NCBI GenBank assembly: GCA_037355855.1
Contig: CM074764.1
Span: 4,278,001 to 4,342,000, forward strand
From: Pseudo-nitzschia pungens
Taxonomy: Eukaryota; Bacillariophyta; Bacillariophyceae; Bacillariales; Bacillariaceae
DNA length: 64,000 bases
Reading direction: 5' to 3'
Position 1 is the stretch's first letter, and every line of letters begins with the position of its first letter. The notes under the pieces are model-generated. The model did no database searches. It was not told the DNA's origin and worked only from the letters and a program-made list of their open reading frames with translations. A program made the translations under genes and the position numbers. This document shows, one piece after another, positions 12,101 to 22,188 of this stretch.

Positions 12101-12426
12101 GGTACCTCCTCGTGGTGATGGTACTCGTCCACTTGGAATGTCCATTTGATGGTCTTTGAGTTTGAGAATTCTATCAACCTCAGTCCCACTGAAGCCGCGG
12201 ACTTTGTTCGGAATTTGCCCCCATAGGTGTTATAGGTAACAGATCGCTGGTCCCGGTTCGTAAGTTGACTTCGGTCGACAAAGTGTTTTAGGATTATGGA
12301 CTTGGAGCATCCTGAGTCCAGTAGGCCCCGGAGCATCCTCCCCCTTCCCTTGTGGTCCAGCACCTCCACACAGACGTCCGCAAATCGATTGACGATGCGT
12401 GGTCCGGTGTGGATGGCGTCGGCCAT
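9157..12426 (-). pseudogene. Element B pol: protease, RT, RNase H, integrase, with an internal UGA
   Basis: The first ATG (12426) directly follows gag's UGA in the same frame. The protease motif is LRGLLDSGCSKSII. RT runs from VRQRYYSVPHAFEQALRKEI through LDLSQGYY to VYIDDILII (active-site YIDD intact). RNase H has LYSDASDRQLG, GEKELLGIVEG, IHTDHLNLL and AADALSR, all four acids present. Integrase has YHTMLVH and CKHCHTC plus D,D,E at NVDLWGP, GFDGGSEF and SVLERIH. One UGA at 11485-11487 splits RT between PFPLP and IGETIQRLQ, where CGA (Arg) fits. The same UGA occurs in copy J (49785-49787). Without readthrough no full RT is made, so I list it as a pseudogene, though everything else is intact. 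Confidence 0.85.
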
Positions 12427-13833
12427 TCATTTGTGGGATCCCTTCTTTTTGAAGGTTTTCTTGTATTTTCTCCTGTACTCCTTGAGTTCTCTGTCCGAGA
12501 TATCAATCTCGTCGTCAGAGACTTCATGATCAGCTTGGGCCGTGGCCAGTACATAGGAGTACTCGTGGTTGGAGAGGTTCCTTCCCCAGTGGGGTTTGGA
12601 GTGTTGCTCGGTGTCCGAGTCTTCTTTTGCCACAAAATGCTCCTTGAGCAGATTGATGGTTTCCCGGTCAAATTTTCCCTTTTTGGGTGGTCCTCCGGTT
12701 AGTTTCCAGCATTTGCCGGCGTGGGTCTTGCCACAAGTTTTGCATAGTTGCTTGTTATTGTCCATTGGGCGCTTCTTTTTGTTGGGAGACTTGCTGTTTC
12801 CTCCCCCAGAAGTGGCCTTGGAGTTCTTCTTGGTGCCACCATTTTGTTTTTCCAGTTCGGTGATCCGTTTGCGAAGTTCTTCTTCGTTTCGGATGGTGGG
12901 TTCCAAGTTTTCGAGTTTATCGATGGTGGTGTTGAAGGAGTGGGCAAAGACGTCCCATCCAATGTGTTCCAGTTTGTCCCTCTGGGTGTGGGTCATACTG
13001 GTGTCCAGAATTTCCTTCATCTCGTCTTGAGTGAAGCTGGAGGGTGCCATTCCTGTGATGGCGCCGCTTTCCCAGAGGCATTCCGGTAGATAGCTTTGGA
13101 GCTCGGCCATGCGGTTGGCCCAGGCTCGAATGCCATGTTTCATGTCTACGCGCATCCCCCGCATAAAGCGGCGGAGGAGTATGTAGGAGCGTTTCCCGGT
13201 CATGTCATTGCCGAAGACTTTCAGCTTGAGGGCATACATGCATTCCTCGATGACATCCTTCTTGTACTCCTCTGATTGGTAGTACTTTGTGAGGGCATCG
13301 GGTACCTTCTTTTTGGGGATTGGAGCGCCGAGGTCCTCGGGCTCTGTTTCCTCATCCGATTTTGCCGTGGCAGTCGGTTTGGTTTTGTCGATCTTTTGGG
13401 TGGAGTTCCCTTCGACTGGCTCCTTGGGTGTTCCAGAGGGAGCTTCGGTTGTTGGTGGTTCGGTTGTTTCGACCGTCTGGATCCTTTTCTGGACCAGCTT
13501 ATTGTTGTGTGTCTTGTGACCTGGTTCGGCATAGTAGGACCGGCCCAGAGTCATTTGGACGATAGAGAGTGCCTCGTTGGAGAGGATCCGTTGGAGGACG
13601 TCCAGTTTCTGGTCCCCCTGGAGTTTGTCATTGCCAGCAATTTTCTGGTCAAAGTCTCTTTTCCAGATGATAAAGAGTTCCGGTCTTTCTGTGCCGGTAA
13701 GTACTTTCAGGTAGTCACTGAACGCGACCCCTCCCTTCTCACTTTCAATGTTCATTTTCACGGTGGTGGCATCTTCCGGCCAGTCCTCTCGTGTAAAGTT
13801 AAAGGGTTTCTGTTTGGTTCCTTTAGACGCCAT
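12427..13833 (-). CDS. Element B Gag
   Basis: 468 residues starting MASKGTKQKPFNF. A helical capsid-like region at about 190-320 includes SYILLRRFMRGMRVDMKHGIRAWANRMAELQSYLPECLW. A Lys-rich linker and a short zinc knuckle KTCGKTHAGKC (C-x2-C-x3-H-x3-C) follow at about 375-390. It would form the virus-like particle and bind the element's RNA. It ends in UGA, immediately followed in frame by ATG of pol. Copies J and K carry fragments of the same gene. Confidence 0.9.
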   Translation of the reverse strand: MASKGTKQKPFNFTREDWPEDATTVKMNIESEKGGVAFSDYLKVLTGTERPELFIIWKRDFDQKIAGNDKLQGDQKLDVLQRILSNEALSIVQMTLGRSYYAEPGHKTHNNKLVQKRIQTVETTEPPTTEAPSGTPKEPVEGNSTQKIDKTKPTATAKSDEETEPEDLGAPIPKKKVPDALTKYYQSEEYKKDVIEECMYALKLKVFGNDMTGKRSYILLRRFMRGMRVDMKHGIRAWANRMAELQSYLPECLWESGAITGMAPSSFTQDEMKEILDTSMTHTQRDKLEHIGWDVFAHSFNTTIDKLENLEPTIRNEEELRKRITELEKQNGGTKKNSKATSGGGNSKSPNKKKRPMDNNKQLCKTCGKTHAGKCWKLTGGPPKKGKFDRETINLLKEHFVAKEDSDTEQHSKPHWGRNLSNHEYSYVLATAQADHEVSDDEIDISDRELKEYRRKYKKTFKKKGSHK

Positions 13834-14574
13834 GGTGGGTTAATCGGTTATTTTATTTAATTTAGTTACACTATTTCTGTTATCTTTGCTGCTTGTGTTG
13901 AAATTGAGCAAAAAGTGATTGCTCAGTTCCTCCAGTTCTTTTGCTGGATTTTTACACTGTTCTCGTGATAACTCGTGTTATAAACGAATTTTCCCCTGGC
14001 TTGTCCAGTGGTGGGAGTTGTTTCTCTCTTTGGTTCCCGGGAATCCTGTGGTTCTCCGGAGTTGTTTCTGTTTTTATTTCGTGGGATTCAATTCCCGTGG
14101 TTCTCCGGCGTTGCTTCCCTATTAAGCAATCACCGGGCCGGTCCCACTTCCTATCTCCCGTGGGATTTAGTGGTGTTTAGGTATTTATTTTTTACCTGTC
14201 CGGATATCCGTATATTTCGGTTGTGGTTGGCATCCCCTGTTCGGTCTGTCCATCCACTCAGTGTTGGTCCAATTAGTCCACTCACTGGATTATGTGTCAC
14301 TTTTTCGACACTCATTTTATTCGATTATTTCTTTTGTCGACCATGGTCCTGTTTAGGTCCTTAGGTGTCTCTGTTGCTGCAGTTGCTCCCTGTAATGGAG
14401 CCAACTGTCGCTGGGGTTGGTCTTCCTTAGTGCTGCAGACACCGGATGTCCTTTCCCCTGTTTGCTTCTATGCGCCTCCATTTTTCGGCAGTTTCTTCGG
14501 TCTCGTCGGTTTGTCGGCCGATCGGTCCCTTCTCTTGCTCACGGTCATCAGCGCTCAGCTTGATTTTAAAATCA
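13834..14574 (-). other. Element B 5' leader with palindrome in place of a primer-binding site
   Basis: The untranslated leader lies between the 5' LTR and gag. Next to the LTR, at 14561-14574, is the perfect 14-bp palindrome TGATTTTAAAATCA; no TGG-initial primer-binding site is present. Copies H (33144-33495) and K (60912-61658) share the leader and the palindrome. The leader ORFs differ in frame between copies, so I consider it non-coding. Confidence 0.75.
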
Positions 14575-14751
14575 TGCCATACCCCGGGTCTACTAGTGAT
14601 TAGAATAGTAGTGATATGCAAATTGTGAGCTCTATCAGTTAGTCTATTTGCTATCGGATCCAGCAGTCTCCCAATCGGCGATTCCGGAGACTCGCTAATC
14701 GTATTCTTACTCCAGTCCCGAGTGGATTCGTGACTGTTCCGGTGCACGGCA
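14575..14751 (-). repeat. Element B, 5' LTR
   Basis: 177 bp, TG...CA on the plus strand, followed by TSD copy CTTTG at 14752-14756. It carries a CCCGGG near 14584 and the A/G difference from its partner near 14741. Confidence 0.95.
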
Positions 14752-16618
14752 CTTTGATGTAGCGGTAGGTTGGGTTGAATTCTTCGAGGATGAGTTTCCA
14801 GCGGAGGACGCGTTGGGTGTTGTAAGTGGTAAGCTTGTAGGTGAGATTTTGGTGATCAGTGTATACATTAATTTTGGCGCCTAAGAGCATGGAGCGGAAT
14901 TCTTTGAAGGTTTCGACGATGGAGAGAAGTTCTTTTTCGATGGTGGTGTAGTTAAGTTGGGCTTTGTTGAGTTTGCGGGTGTAGTAAGCGGCGGGGAGAC
15001 CTTTTTGTTTGATGACGGCGCCAAGTTGGAAGTCGGAGGCGTTGGTGTAGATGTGAAATTCGACGTTGTGGTCGGGGTAGGCTAACATAGTTTCGACGGA
15101 GATGAGGGATTTCATGTCTTGGAAGGCTTTTTGGCATTGTTCGTTCCATTGAAAGGTTCGTGGGGTTTTGAGGAGGTTGGTAAGGGGGGCAAGGATGTGC
15201 GAACGACGGGGCCACATGTCACGATAGTATGTGACTAGACCGAGGAAGGCACGGAGTTGTTTTAGGTTTTTGGGAGGTTGCATGGCGAGGATTGCCTTGA
15301 TTTTCTTGGACCAGGGTTTGACTCCTTTGGGGGTGAGCCAATGTCCGAGGAAATCAGTTTCTTTGATGGCCCATTCGCATTTGAGAGGGTTGATTACGAA
15401 TCCTTTTTCTTTGAGGCGAGTAAGGGTGATGTCGATAAGGTCGAGGTGGGATTGGAAGTCGCCACTGAAGCAGGCGATGTCGTTGATGTAGACTTCGAGG
15501 TCGGAGATGTCGCGGAGTACTTTTTCCATGATTTCTTGTGTGACGTCGGGAGATTGACAGATACCCATGGGGAGACGGTTGTATTTGTAGAGGCCGAAGG
15601 GGGTGGTGATGGTGGTGAGATCTTTACTTTCGTCATCGAGTACGAAAGTGTAGTATTGCATGGAGATGTCAAGTTTGGTGAGGTATTTGTATCCGGATCG
15701 TCGGGAGAGGATGTCTTGAATACGAGGGATAGGGTAGACTTTGCGTTTGATGGCTTTGTTGAGTGCGCAAAAGTCGGAGACCCATCGGATTTTGCCGTCT
15801 TTCTTAGGGGTGATGAATGTGGGGGAGATCCAGTTGGATCGACCTTGAGGGGAGAGGACGCCTATTCAAACGAGGCGGTCGAGTTCTTTTTTGAATAGGT
15901 CGAGGTTTGTGCGAGGGACGGGGTATGCTCTGGAGCGATGAGGGGGAATGGTTGTATCGACGTCGAGGTGTATTTCCTCATCGGGGTAGTGTTTGAGAAC
16001 GCCGTCAAAAAGGGTTTGGTGTTTTCGAAGGAGGAGGTGTTTGCAGTCATTGCAAACGGCGCGGACGTCGTGTCGATCGTAGGTGGATTCCTGTATGGTG
16101 GCATATGTGTCGATTTGGGTAGAGTTCAGGGGGTCGATGTGGTTGGCGTGTAGTTGGAGTGCAAGGTTGATGGAGTCAGTTGCGCTTCGGGGGTGTACTC
16201 GCATGGGGATGATGAGTTGGTCGCTTTCGATGAGGTTTTCGTTGAAATTGAGGATGATTTTGAAGTGACGGAGGGCGTCTCGACCGAGGATGATGTCATA
16301 TCGGCATGGTGCGGTGAAGACGCGTGCTTCGAGTTGTTCCAGGTGAATTTCGGAGGATAGTTCGGGTAGGGTAAAGTGGTGAAGAGTGACTTTTTGGTTG
16401 GAATTGAATTCTCCTGCCATGGTGACTCCAGAGATGTCAGATGTGTGAGTGGGGGTAGTTTCGGGAGGTAGGGCGTGTTGGCTGAACCAGGTGGTCTTGG
16501 ATCCGGAATCACATAGGATGAGATACGGACGGTCGGATACACTGGTTTGGATGGTACGGGACAGGGCGATGGTGAAGGGGACGGGTTCTGATGGACTGCG
16601 GTTGTGGGGGCGTGATAG
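14752..16618 (-). pseudogene. Element A pol, proximal part: protease, RT, most of RNase H
   Basis: The frame opens right after the UGA at 16619-16621. Protease motif is YLILCDSGSKTTW, then DIILGRDAL. RT includes the LDISMQYY block, the N-terminal region of RNase H and GAVIKQKG. Lesions: UGA at 15866-15868 (LV-stop-IGVLSPQG, where CGA/Arg fits); the active site reads EVYINDIACF in place of YIDD (codon 15482-15484); and RNase H reads YTNASD in place of YTDASD (codon 15041-15043). The two Asp-to-Asn changes remove catalytic acids, so this copy should be enzymatically dead. It joins 7523-8951 once B is removed. Confidence 0.88.
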
Positions 16619-18007
16619 TCAGTAGTCGACTGAGTCGTGTTCTTGATGATAGATGTTTTGGTGGTAGCATTCATCGTTGTAGTCTTGGTAGTAGTTGTCT
16701 TCGTAGTCTTGTTCTTCTTCTTGGGTGAGAGCGGTGCCGTTGTTTTCACATTCCTGGTAATAATTGTCTTCGTGATTGTTGTCGAAGTTGTTATCGTCGG
16801 GGTGTGAGTTGTCGTAGTACATGTCGGAGTCGAAGTCTAGGTGATGGGCGTCGGATCGGTTGTTGTTGTTGTTTGCGGCGCGGCGTTGTTGGAAGCGAGT
16901 GTTGTATCTGGGGGGTCCATGAGGGCGATTGGGGGTGTTAGTTCTGTGTCTGTTGTTTGGGCGAGGGTTGGGGCGATTGATGGTTTGGGATCCGTTGTGG
17001 CGTTGTCCGTTGGAGTGACCATTGGAGTGTCCATTGGTGTGTGGGCAAAGGTTGGTCTGGGTGTACTGGTTGCGGGGGGCGTTGTTGTTGTTAGGGCGAT
17101 AGGAGTTGTTGTTATGGAACAAGGTGCGTGGAGAGGCAGAGTTGTATCGGGGGCGTTGGGCTCGGTTGTTGGGGTTTCCGTTGAATTTGCGACGGTTTTG
17201 GCGGAATTGTTGACTGGCGTTGTGGTGAAGGCGTTGTTGTTCCATGAAGGCAACGAGACGTTGGAATTCGTAGCTTGCGTCGTTGAGTTGGTTTCCAGTT
17301 TCGTTGAACTTGAGTTGCTAGGCGGGAAGCATGAGGCGGTAGAAGGCGTTCTTAAGGGAGGTATCGTCGGGAAAGAGCTTGTTGCCGTTGGATCCGGGGA
17401 GATGGACGCTTAGGATGTTGATGAGGCGGAGGCGACCTGCAGTTGCAAAGCAGTCCATGTTGAATGGTTTCGTGGCATGAAGCATGTATTCCTGTTGAAT
17501 CAAGAATGCGTTGGAAGGGAGGAACATGCCGAGGAAGGTGCGGATGTTGTTTTTGAAGTCTGCGTCGTCAAGATTGGCGTTACCGGTGATGACGGAATCC
17601 CAGGAGTGTTTGAGGTCACCACCGAGAATGTCGCGGGCTTTCTTGTGGAGGGTCTTGTCGTGGAGGTCGAGATTGGAAGCGCTGGCTGCGTCGATGAAGT
17701 CTTCGATGACGCGGATGAGGCATTCTTTGTCGGAGGAGTCGGGGCAGAAGGTGGTGTCTTGTTTCTTGAGGATCGAGGTGGATGAGGTGGTCGATGGGGC
17801 GGGTGCTGGGGCTGGTGCTGGTGCTGGTGCTGGTGCTGGGGCTGGTGCTGGGGCTGGTGCTGGGGGTGGGGCTGGTGCTCCGGTGGGAGGTGGAGGGAGG
17901 GTGAAGCGGTGGACAAGACGAGTGGTGGGGTAATCCTGGTAGGAAATGACGGGTTTGAAGGGGATGGGTGGTTGCTTGGTAGCTTGAAGCTGAGCGATGG
18001 CGGCCAT
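16619..18007 (-). pseudogene. Element A Gag
   Basis: It starts MAAIAQLQATKQ at 18007. An Ala-Pro repeat (PAPAPAPAP, about residues 45-70) precedes a helical capsid-like stretch (about 80-230). An in-frame TAG at 17318-17320 follows MLPA. The same frame continues with QLKFNETGNQLNDASYEF and a long Gln/Asn/Arg-rich, then Asp/Glu/Tyr-rich tail, with no clear zinc knuckle, to UGA at 16619-16621. Protease follows in the same frame. The TAG may be a lesion (CAG to TAG) or a genuine end of capsid. Confidence 0.75.
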
Positions 18008-18099
18008 GGTGATCAGGTGTTACGATGGTTTTTAGAAGGGCTTGATACTTTATCGATAAAGAGAAAATTTTTTCAGCGATATTGCAATTGAATTCAATA
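18008..18099 (-). other. Element A 5' leader with palindrome next to the LTR
   Basis: Only 92 bp separate gag from the 5' LTR. One base inside the LTR lies the perfect 12-bp palindrome ATTGAATTCAAT (18087-18098). No TGG-type tRNA primer-binding site is visible. Confidence 0.7.
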
Positions 18100-18343
18100 T
18101 GAACTACGCTGATTGTAAAATTGTGTGCTATTGAGTTTTAGAACCAAAAGGACTCAATTGAGAAACTTGTAGGTTCGATGAATTTATCTATTCGTGAAAA
18201 TACTTAAGAAGACCGACTTCGTCTAACGGTCGGAATTGTATCAGAACTTCAAAGAGAAGGAAGATCAATTCGTATGATTGAATAATGACTGATATTCGTG
18301 AATGAATCAGTGAGTCATGAATCGAGTGTCTGTGCGTTGTTCA
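18100..18343 (-). repeat. Element A, 5' LTR
   Basis: 244 bp, pair of 7258-7501, followed by TSD copy ATCC at 18344-18347. Confidence 0.95.
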
Positions 18344-18809
18344 ATCCCAATAGTTGGATTGAAGATTATGTCCGGATCCACCAAGGCATCACAAGAAACA
18401 CTACACCCCAGTTTATTGTGGACCATATGAGCAGTCTCAATCAGCTCAGCAAACAGAAGAACAAGAATAATGGGAGACGTCCTAACAATTCTAACAGTTC
18501 TAACAACAATGACAATTGCAAACACTCTGTCAACCACAAACGAAACTAGAACAGCGACAACAACAATAAGAAGAAGTCCAACCCTTGCAGAATCCTGGGG
18601 CACAACCATGAATGGTCTGAATGCCCCAAGAATAAATTCTCCAAGAATTACAAGGGACCTAATAGGTGTCTGACTACCGCAACCAACAAATCCTTCCAAG
18701 CCTGCATCCAAGCAGCCATAGAGAGCTTCCATTCCAAACATGGAGGACGTAAAGGAAAGGAGTATCGATGGAGAGCTTGTATGACTCCCATGAGTGCAAC
18801 AGCACAAAA
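18344..18809 (+). pseudogene. Element D gag, 3' part
   Basis: It resumes after element A with NSWIEDYVRIHQGITRNTTPQF, then an Asn-rich tract and the zinc-knuckle-like motif CRILGHNHEWSEC (Cx4HxHx4C), as in the gags of M and G. A TAG after KRN (about 18547) and frameshifts break it. The conserved UGA that ends gag is at 18791-18793 (CCA TGA GTG; CCC TGA GTC in element G). A deleted LINE is inserted there. Confidence 0.8.
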
Positions 18810-20615
18810 CAATAATATACTTATTTAAGTAGGAAAATCCACCGAAGGTGGTTAAAAGCTACTCAGTCTGTAACCAGACTTTATTGTCGCCTCAATCGAA
18901 GAGAGGTTAGGCCCCAAGTTGTAGAACAACGCGTCGCCTCAAGCAAAGAGAGGTTAGGCCCCAAGTTGTAAAAACAACAATTTTGCAAACAAACCTTTGA
19001 AACAATCAGGGAAAAAAGGAACCAGTCCAGAGCACAACAGACACTGCTGTTGCAAAGAGTACAGGAGACGGGGTAACAAGAACGTGAAATGGAAAAACAC
19101 AAGCAAAACTGTCCCTCCAAAGCTGGTGTGCAGCATCCGTAATGCTAGTGATCAGCTGACACAAGCAAAACCCTTCCCTAGATACATAGATTCAGTAATG
19201 CTAGTGGTCAGCGTACAAAAGCAAAACTCCTCTCTGAATGCTGGATTGCAGCAGCAGTAATGCAAGTAGTCATCCCCAAGCACATTCCTTACCAAACGGT
19301 ACCTACTGGTACCTATGTAGAACACATAGAGACAGTGGAGCCTACTACAGAATTCGTAACAGCTGTCCTCCTGTTAGAACTTCATAGTAGCTTGGAAACA
19401 GGGCTCATAGTGAACACTTATGGACCAGCAGGGCTGTAGGCTTGGAAACAGGTGGCAGCTGTACTGTGTACTGGAGGGGTATATGTAGGTGGTGGAGCGT
19501 TAAGTAACCTGTACTTAGCGGCTTTAGGGCTTGGGTCAGAAAAACAGTAGGTCCATAATGGAAAACACTTATGGTACAGCAGGGCAGTAGACTCCTTGAA
19601 AACAGATACAGATGAAGAATGCATCTGAGAGGTATATGTAGGTGGGAGAGCCTTAAGCAAGCTGTACTCAGCGGCTTTGGGGCTTGGGTCAGGAAATAGT
19701 AGAACCTTAAGCAAAAACAGTTATGGTCCAGCACGGCAGTAGACTTGAAAACAGATGACAGTTGAAGAATGCATCTGAGAGGGTTATGTAGGTCATGGAG
19801 CCTTAAGCAAAAATGTACTTAGCGGCTTTGGGGCTTGGGTCAAGAAATAGTAGGACCTTAAGTGAAAACACTTATGGTCCAGCACAGCAGTAGACTTGAA
19901 AACAGATGACAATTATACTGTACACCTGAGAGGGTTATGTAGGTGGTGGAGCCTTAAGCAAACTGTACTTTGCGGCCTTGGGGCTTGGGTCAAAAAACAG
20001 TAGGACCATAAGCAAAAACACTTATGGTCCAGCAGGCGGGCAATGGACTTGAAAACAGATGACAGCTGGAACTTCTTGTAGAAATATTCCTACAGTGGAA
20101 AGGGCTGTTTGTGAACTTCACCTTGAAAAGACTTAAGGAACTTAGCAAGGAACCTTGAAGAATGTAGAACGTTAAGTGATAATCACTTAGGCAGCTTGGA
20201 AACAGTGTAGAACATTAAGTATAAGATATACTTAGGGGCCTTGGGGGATGGAGCTGGGAAACAGATCGAAGCAATAGACATGTACGTTGTTGTCGGTTTT
20301 GCTGTACGGTAGAATCTGTACTGGAATTGCTGTAGAAAATTATGTGTCGGTTTTGGTGCTGCTGCTGCTGCTGTTGCTGATCGATCGTCCGTCGAGTGGT
20401 GAATAGGCAACCAACTCAACCAAACAAAGCATTGAGCAACTGAACGAATAGCAGAATCAAAGAGGTGAGGTCGCTGTTAGTATGTGTAGGTCCTGGGGTT
20501 GTGATTGGGGGTGTAAAAGGGAGCGAGATATCGCATGGTAAAGTTATGTAGAAATCTACATATTTTTAGTACTGGAACATCGGAACATCGGACAAAATGC
20601 GCGATGCGCAAATTG
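18810..20615 (-). mobile_element. Internally deleted LINE with both ends kept
   Basis: A 19-bp TSD (18791-18809 and 20616-20634) bounds it. On the minus strand it starts like the full LINE at 22189 (CAATTTGCGC...CGATGTTCCAGTACT). It continues with the hairpin-rich 5' repeat region and ends with the same 3' tail (CAGACTGAGTA...TATTATTG). Nearly all of ORF1 and ORF2 is missing. Inside, 18850-18970 holds a tandem duplication of a roughly 60-bp tail segment, and 19380-20100 holds diverged repeats of roughly 180 bp. It looks like a non-autonomous derivative that could use the full LINE's machinery. Confidence 0.85.
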
Positions 20616-22105
20616 TGAGTGCAACAGCACAAAAAGAGCCCCAAGGGTCCACCAAAGGCAGCAATCACAGTGCCTCCAATGCTACAGGCCCTGGATGCCA
20701 GTGCAGCACAGCTGCCTGGGACAGCACATGGAGGAGATCTCCTGGAGAAAAAGGGGAAGGAACCTACAGAATGGAGTATTCCTGTTAAGTGCTCATCAAA
20801 GACTGCTAACGCAGCACTAAAGACTGCAAATACAGCAACAAAAACAGTTTGATTCCAATCAAACATGGATCCAAATCAAACATTGAATCAATCCAAGGGT
20901 ACAGACGCAACCAAATCAAGCAACACAATTGATCATAAGAAGACAGCAGCAACAAATAGACCACTCTTGTCCCTGGCAAGAAATTGGTCTATTGGTACAG
21001 CAAAAAATCTTGCTAGCAATCCCAGAAACTTCAAAGATTACACCAAAGGAGGTGCATCGGAGAAAAATTATTTGAAACTGCTGTCGATTGCTGGAAATAC
21101 TACAGCAGAACAGGCATCCCCGAATAAGAGCAACATGGCTCCTATTCTTTTAACCAATGTACAGTACATACAAGGCAAGACAACTACTAGCGCTACTAGA
21201 TACTGGATCCTCTGGCACTATAATCAACAAGAGAGCCCTACCATGTGGCTTGCTACCAATCTAAAGCAAGCTTCAAGTCCTAACAACCATTTGATACAAC
21301 TGAATCTGTTATCATGAAGAACATCAAGCTATAGGAGTTTGGCAACTAGTATACCATTGGTCAACAAGAGGTAAGGCTCTTCCAATCCCCTTTTAACTGC
21401 AAATATGATCTGATAATAGGCAGAGATTTCCTCCACCTAGCAAAGATCAATCTCCTATTCAATACCGGAGCAGTACAGTGGATGGATAGGACCATTCCTA
21501 TGAAGGATACCTCACTATACCAAGAAGAGAACTACACCATGCTCATGGAAGAACTAGAAGATGCTGAACTCTTTGCTGATGATCTCTCCTTTGCCAATCT
21601 ATACAAGTCCAAAGTCATCCTAGACCAAGCTTATCAAGAAACAGATCCTTCCACAGTGGCACAGTAACAGTCCCACATGTCTCCGGCAGAGAAGCAGCAG
21701 TTCCAAGTCAATACTAAGCAAGTATCCAAATGTCTTCAATGGAGAACTTGGCAAGTATCCACACAAGAAGATCTCTCTGAGACTGAAGCCCGGATCCAAG
21801 CCCATCCACAAGAAGCCTTACCCAGTTGTATACAAAAGAGAAGACCTATTCAAAAGGGAGCTCCAGAACCTTTATTGTTCCATAGAAAGACAACAGAGTT
21901 AGATGGGTATCAGACTTCAGAGAACTCAATGAACTCCTTGAGAGAAGACCATATCCTATACCAAGGATACAGGACATCATGAACAAGCGCAACAAGTACA
22001 CCCACTTCACCAAGATTGACTTGTCCATGCAATACTACTGCTTTGAACTGGATGACACAAGCAAGAAGCTCTGTACCATAGTCACTCCATATGGATGCTA
22101 TGAGT
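20616..22105 (+). pseudogene. Element D pol fragment: protease to RT
   Basis: Collinear with element G pol (36597 down to about 35300). It covers the gag-pol linker, UGA at 20850-20852, ATG at 20865 (MDPNQTLNQSKG), then MAPILLTNVQYIQG, CKYDLIIGRDFLHL, the MLMEELEDAELFADDLSFAN block, and the RT start up to TIVTPYGCYEL. Several frameshifts and a TAA at 21665 break it. RT is cut at 22105 by the 5' LTR of element H. The rest of D lies beyond the window. Confidence 0.85.
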
Positions 22106-22188
22106 TGCCGTGCACCGGAATACAGTCACGAGTCCACTCGTGATTGGAATACGATTAGCGAGTCTCCTTATCGCCGAATACAGGAGAC
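22106..22188 (+). repeat. Element H 5' LTR, left part (split by the LINE)
   Basis: 83 bp beginning TGCCGTGCACCGG, the reverse complement of the B-type LTR. Its last 20 bases (22169-22188) are repeated at 33031-33050 as the TSD of the LINE. The LTR resumes at 33051. Confidence 0.9.

Larger units (their letters stand above)
8952..14751 (-). mobile_element. Ty3/gypsy retrotransposon B, inserted in A
   Basis: A 5.8-kb element with 177-bp LTRs (TGCCATACC...GTGCACGGCA on the plus strand), flanked by the 5-bp TSD CTTTG (8947-8951 and 14752-14756). The LTRs differ at one base (A/G near 9119), so this is the youngest gypsy insertion in the window. Excision rejoins YIK-KGSEN of host element A. Gag and pol lie in one frame from 13833 to 9157, broken only by UGA at 12427-12429 and UGA at 11485-11487. 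A purine run (GGGGGAGCA on the minus strand) next to the 3' LTR is the probable polypurine tract. Confidence 0.95.
7258..18343 (-). mobile_element. Ty3/gypsy retrotransposon A, interrupted by B
   Basis: Two 244-bp LTRs (TGAACTACG...GTTGTTCA) bound the unit and are flanked by the 4-bp TSD ATCC (7254-7257 and 18344-18347). Removing the element and one TSD copy restores the gag reading frame of D (HSYPNSWIEDY). The LTRs differ at 2 positions by eye, so the insertion is recent. Genes lie on the minus strand in the order gag, protease, RT, RNase H and integrase. Gypsy B (8952-14751) is inserted in the RNase H/integrase region. Without B the element is about 5.3 kb. Confidence 0.95.

Noticed and set aside
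14427..14747. Leader ORF in element B (and 61108-61638 in K)
   Set aside because: The two use different frames of the same leader and start in or near the LTR.
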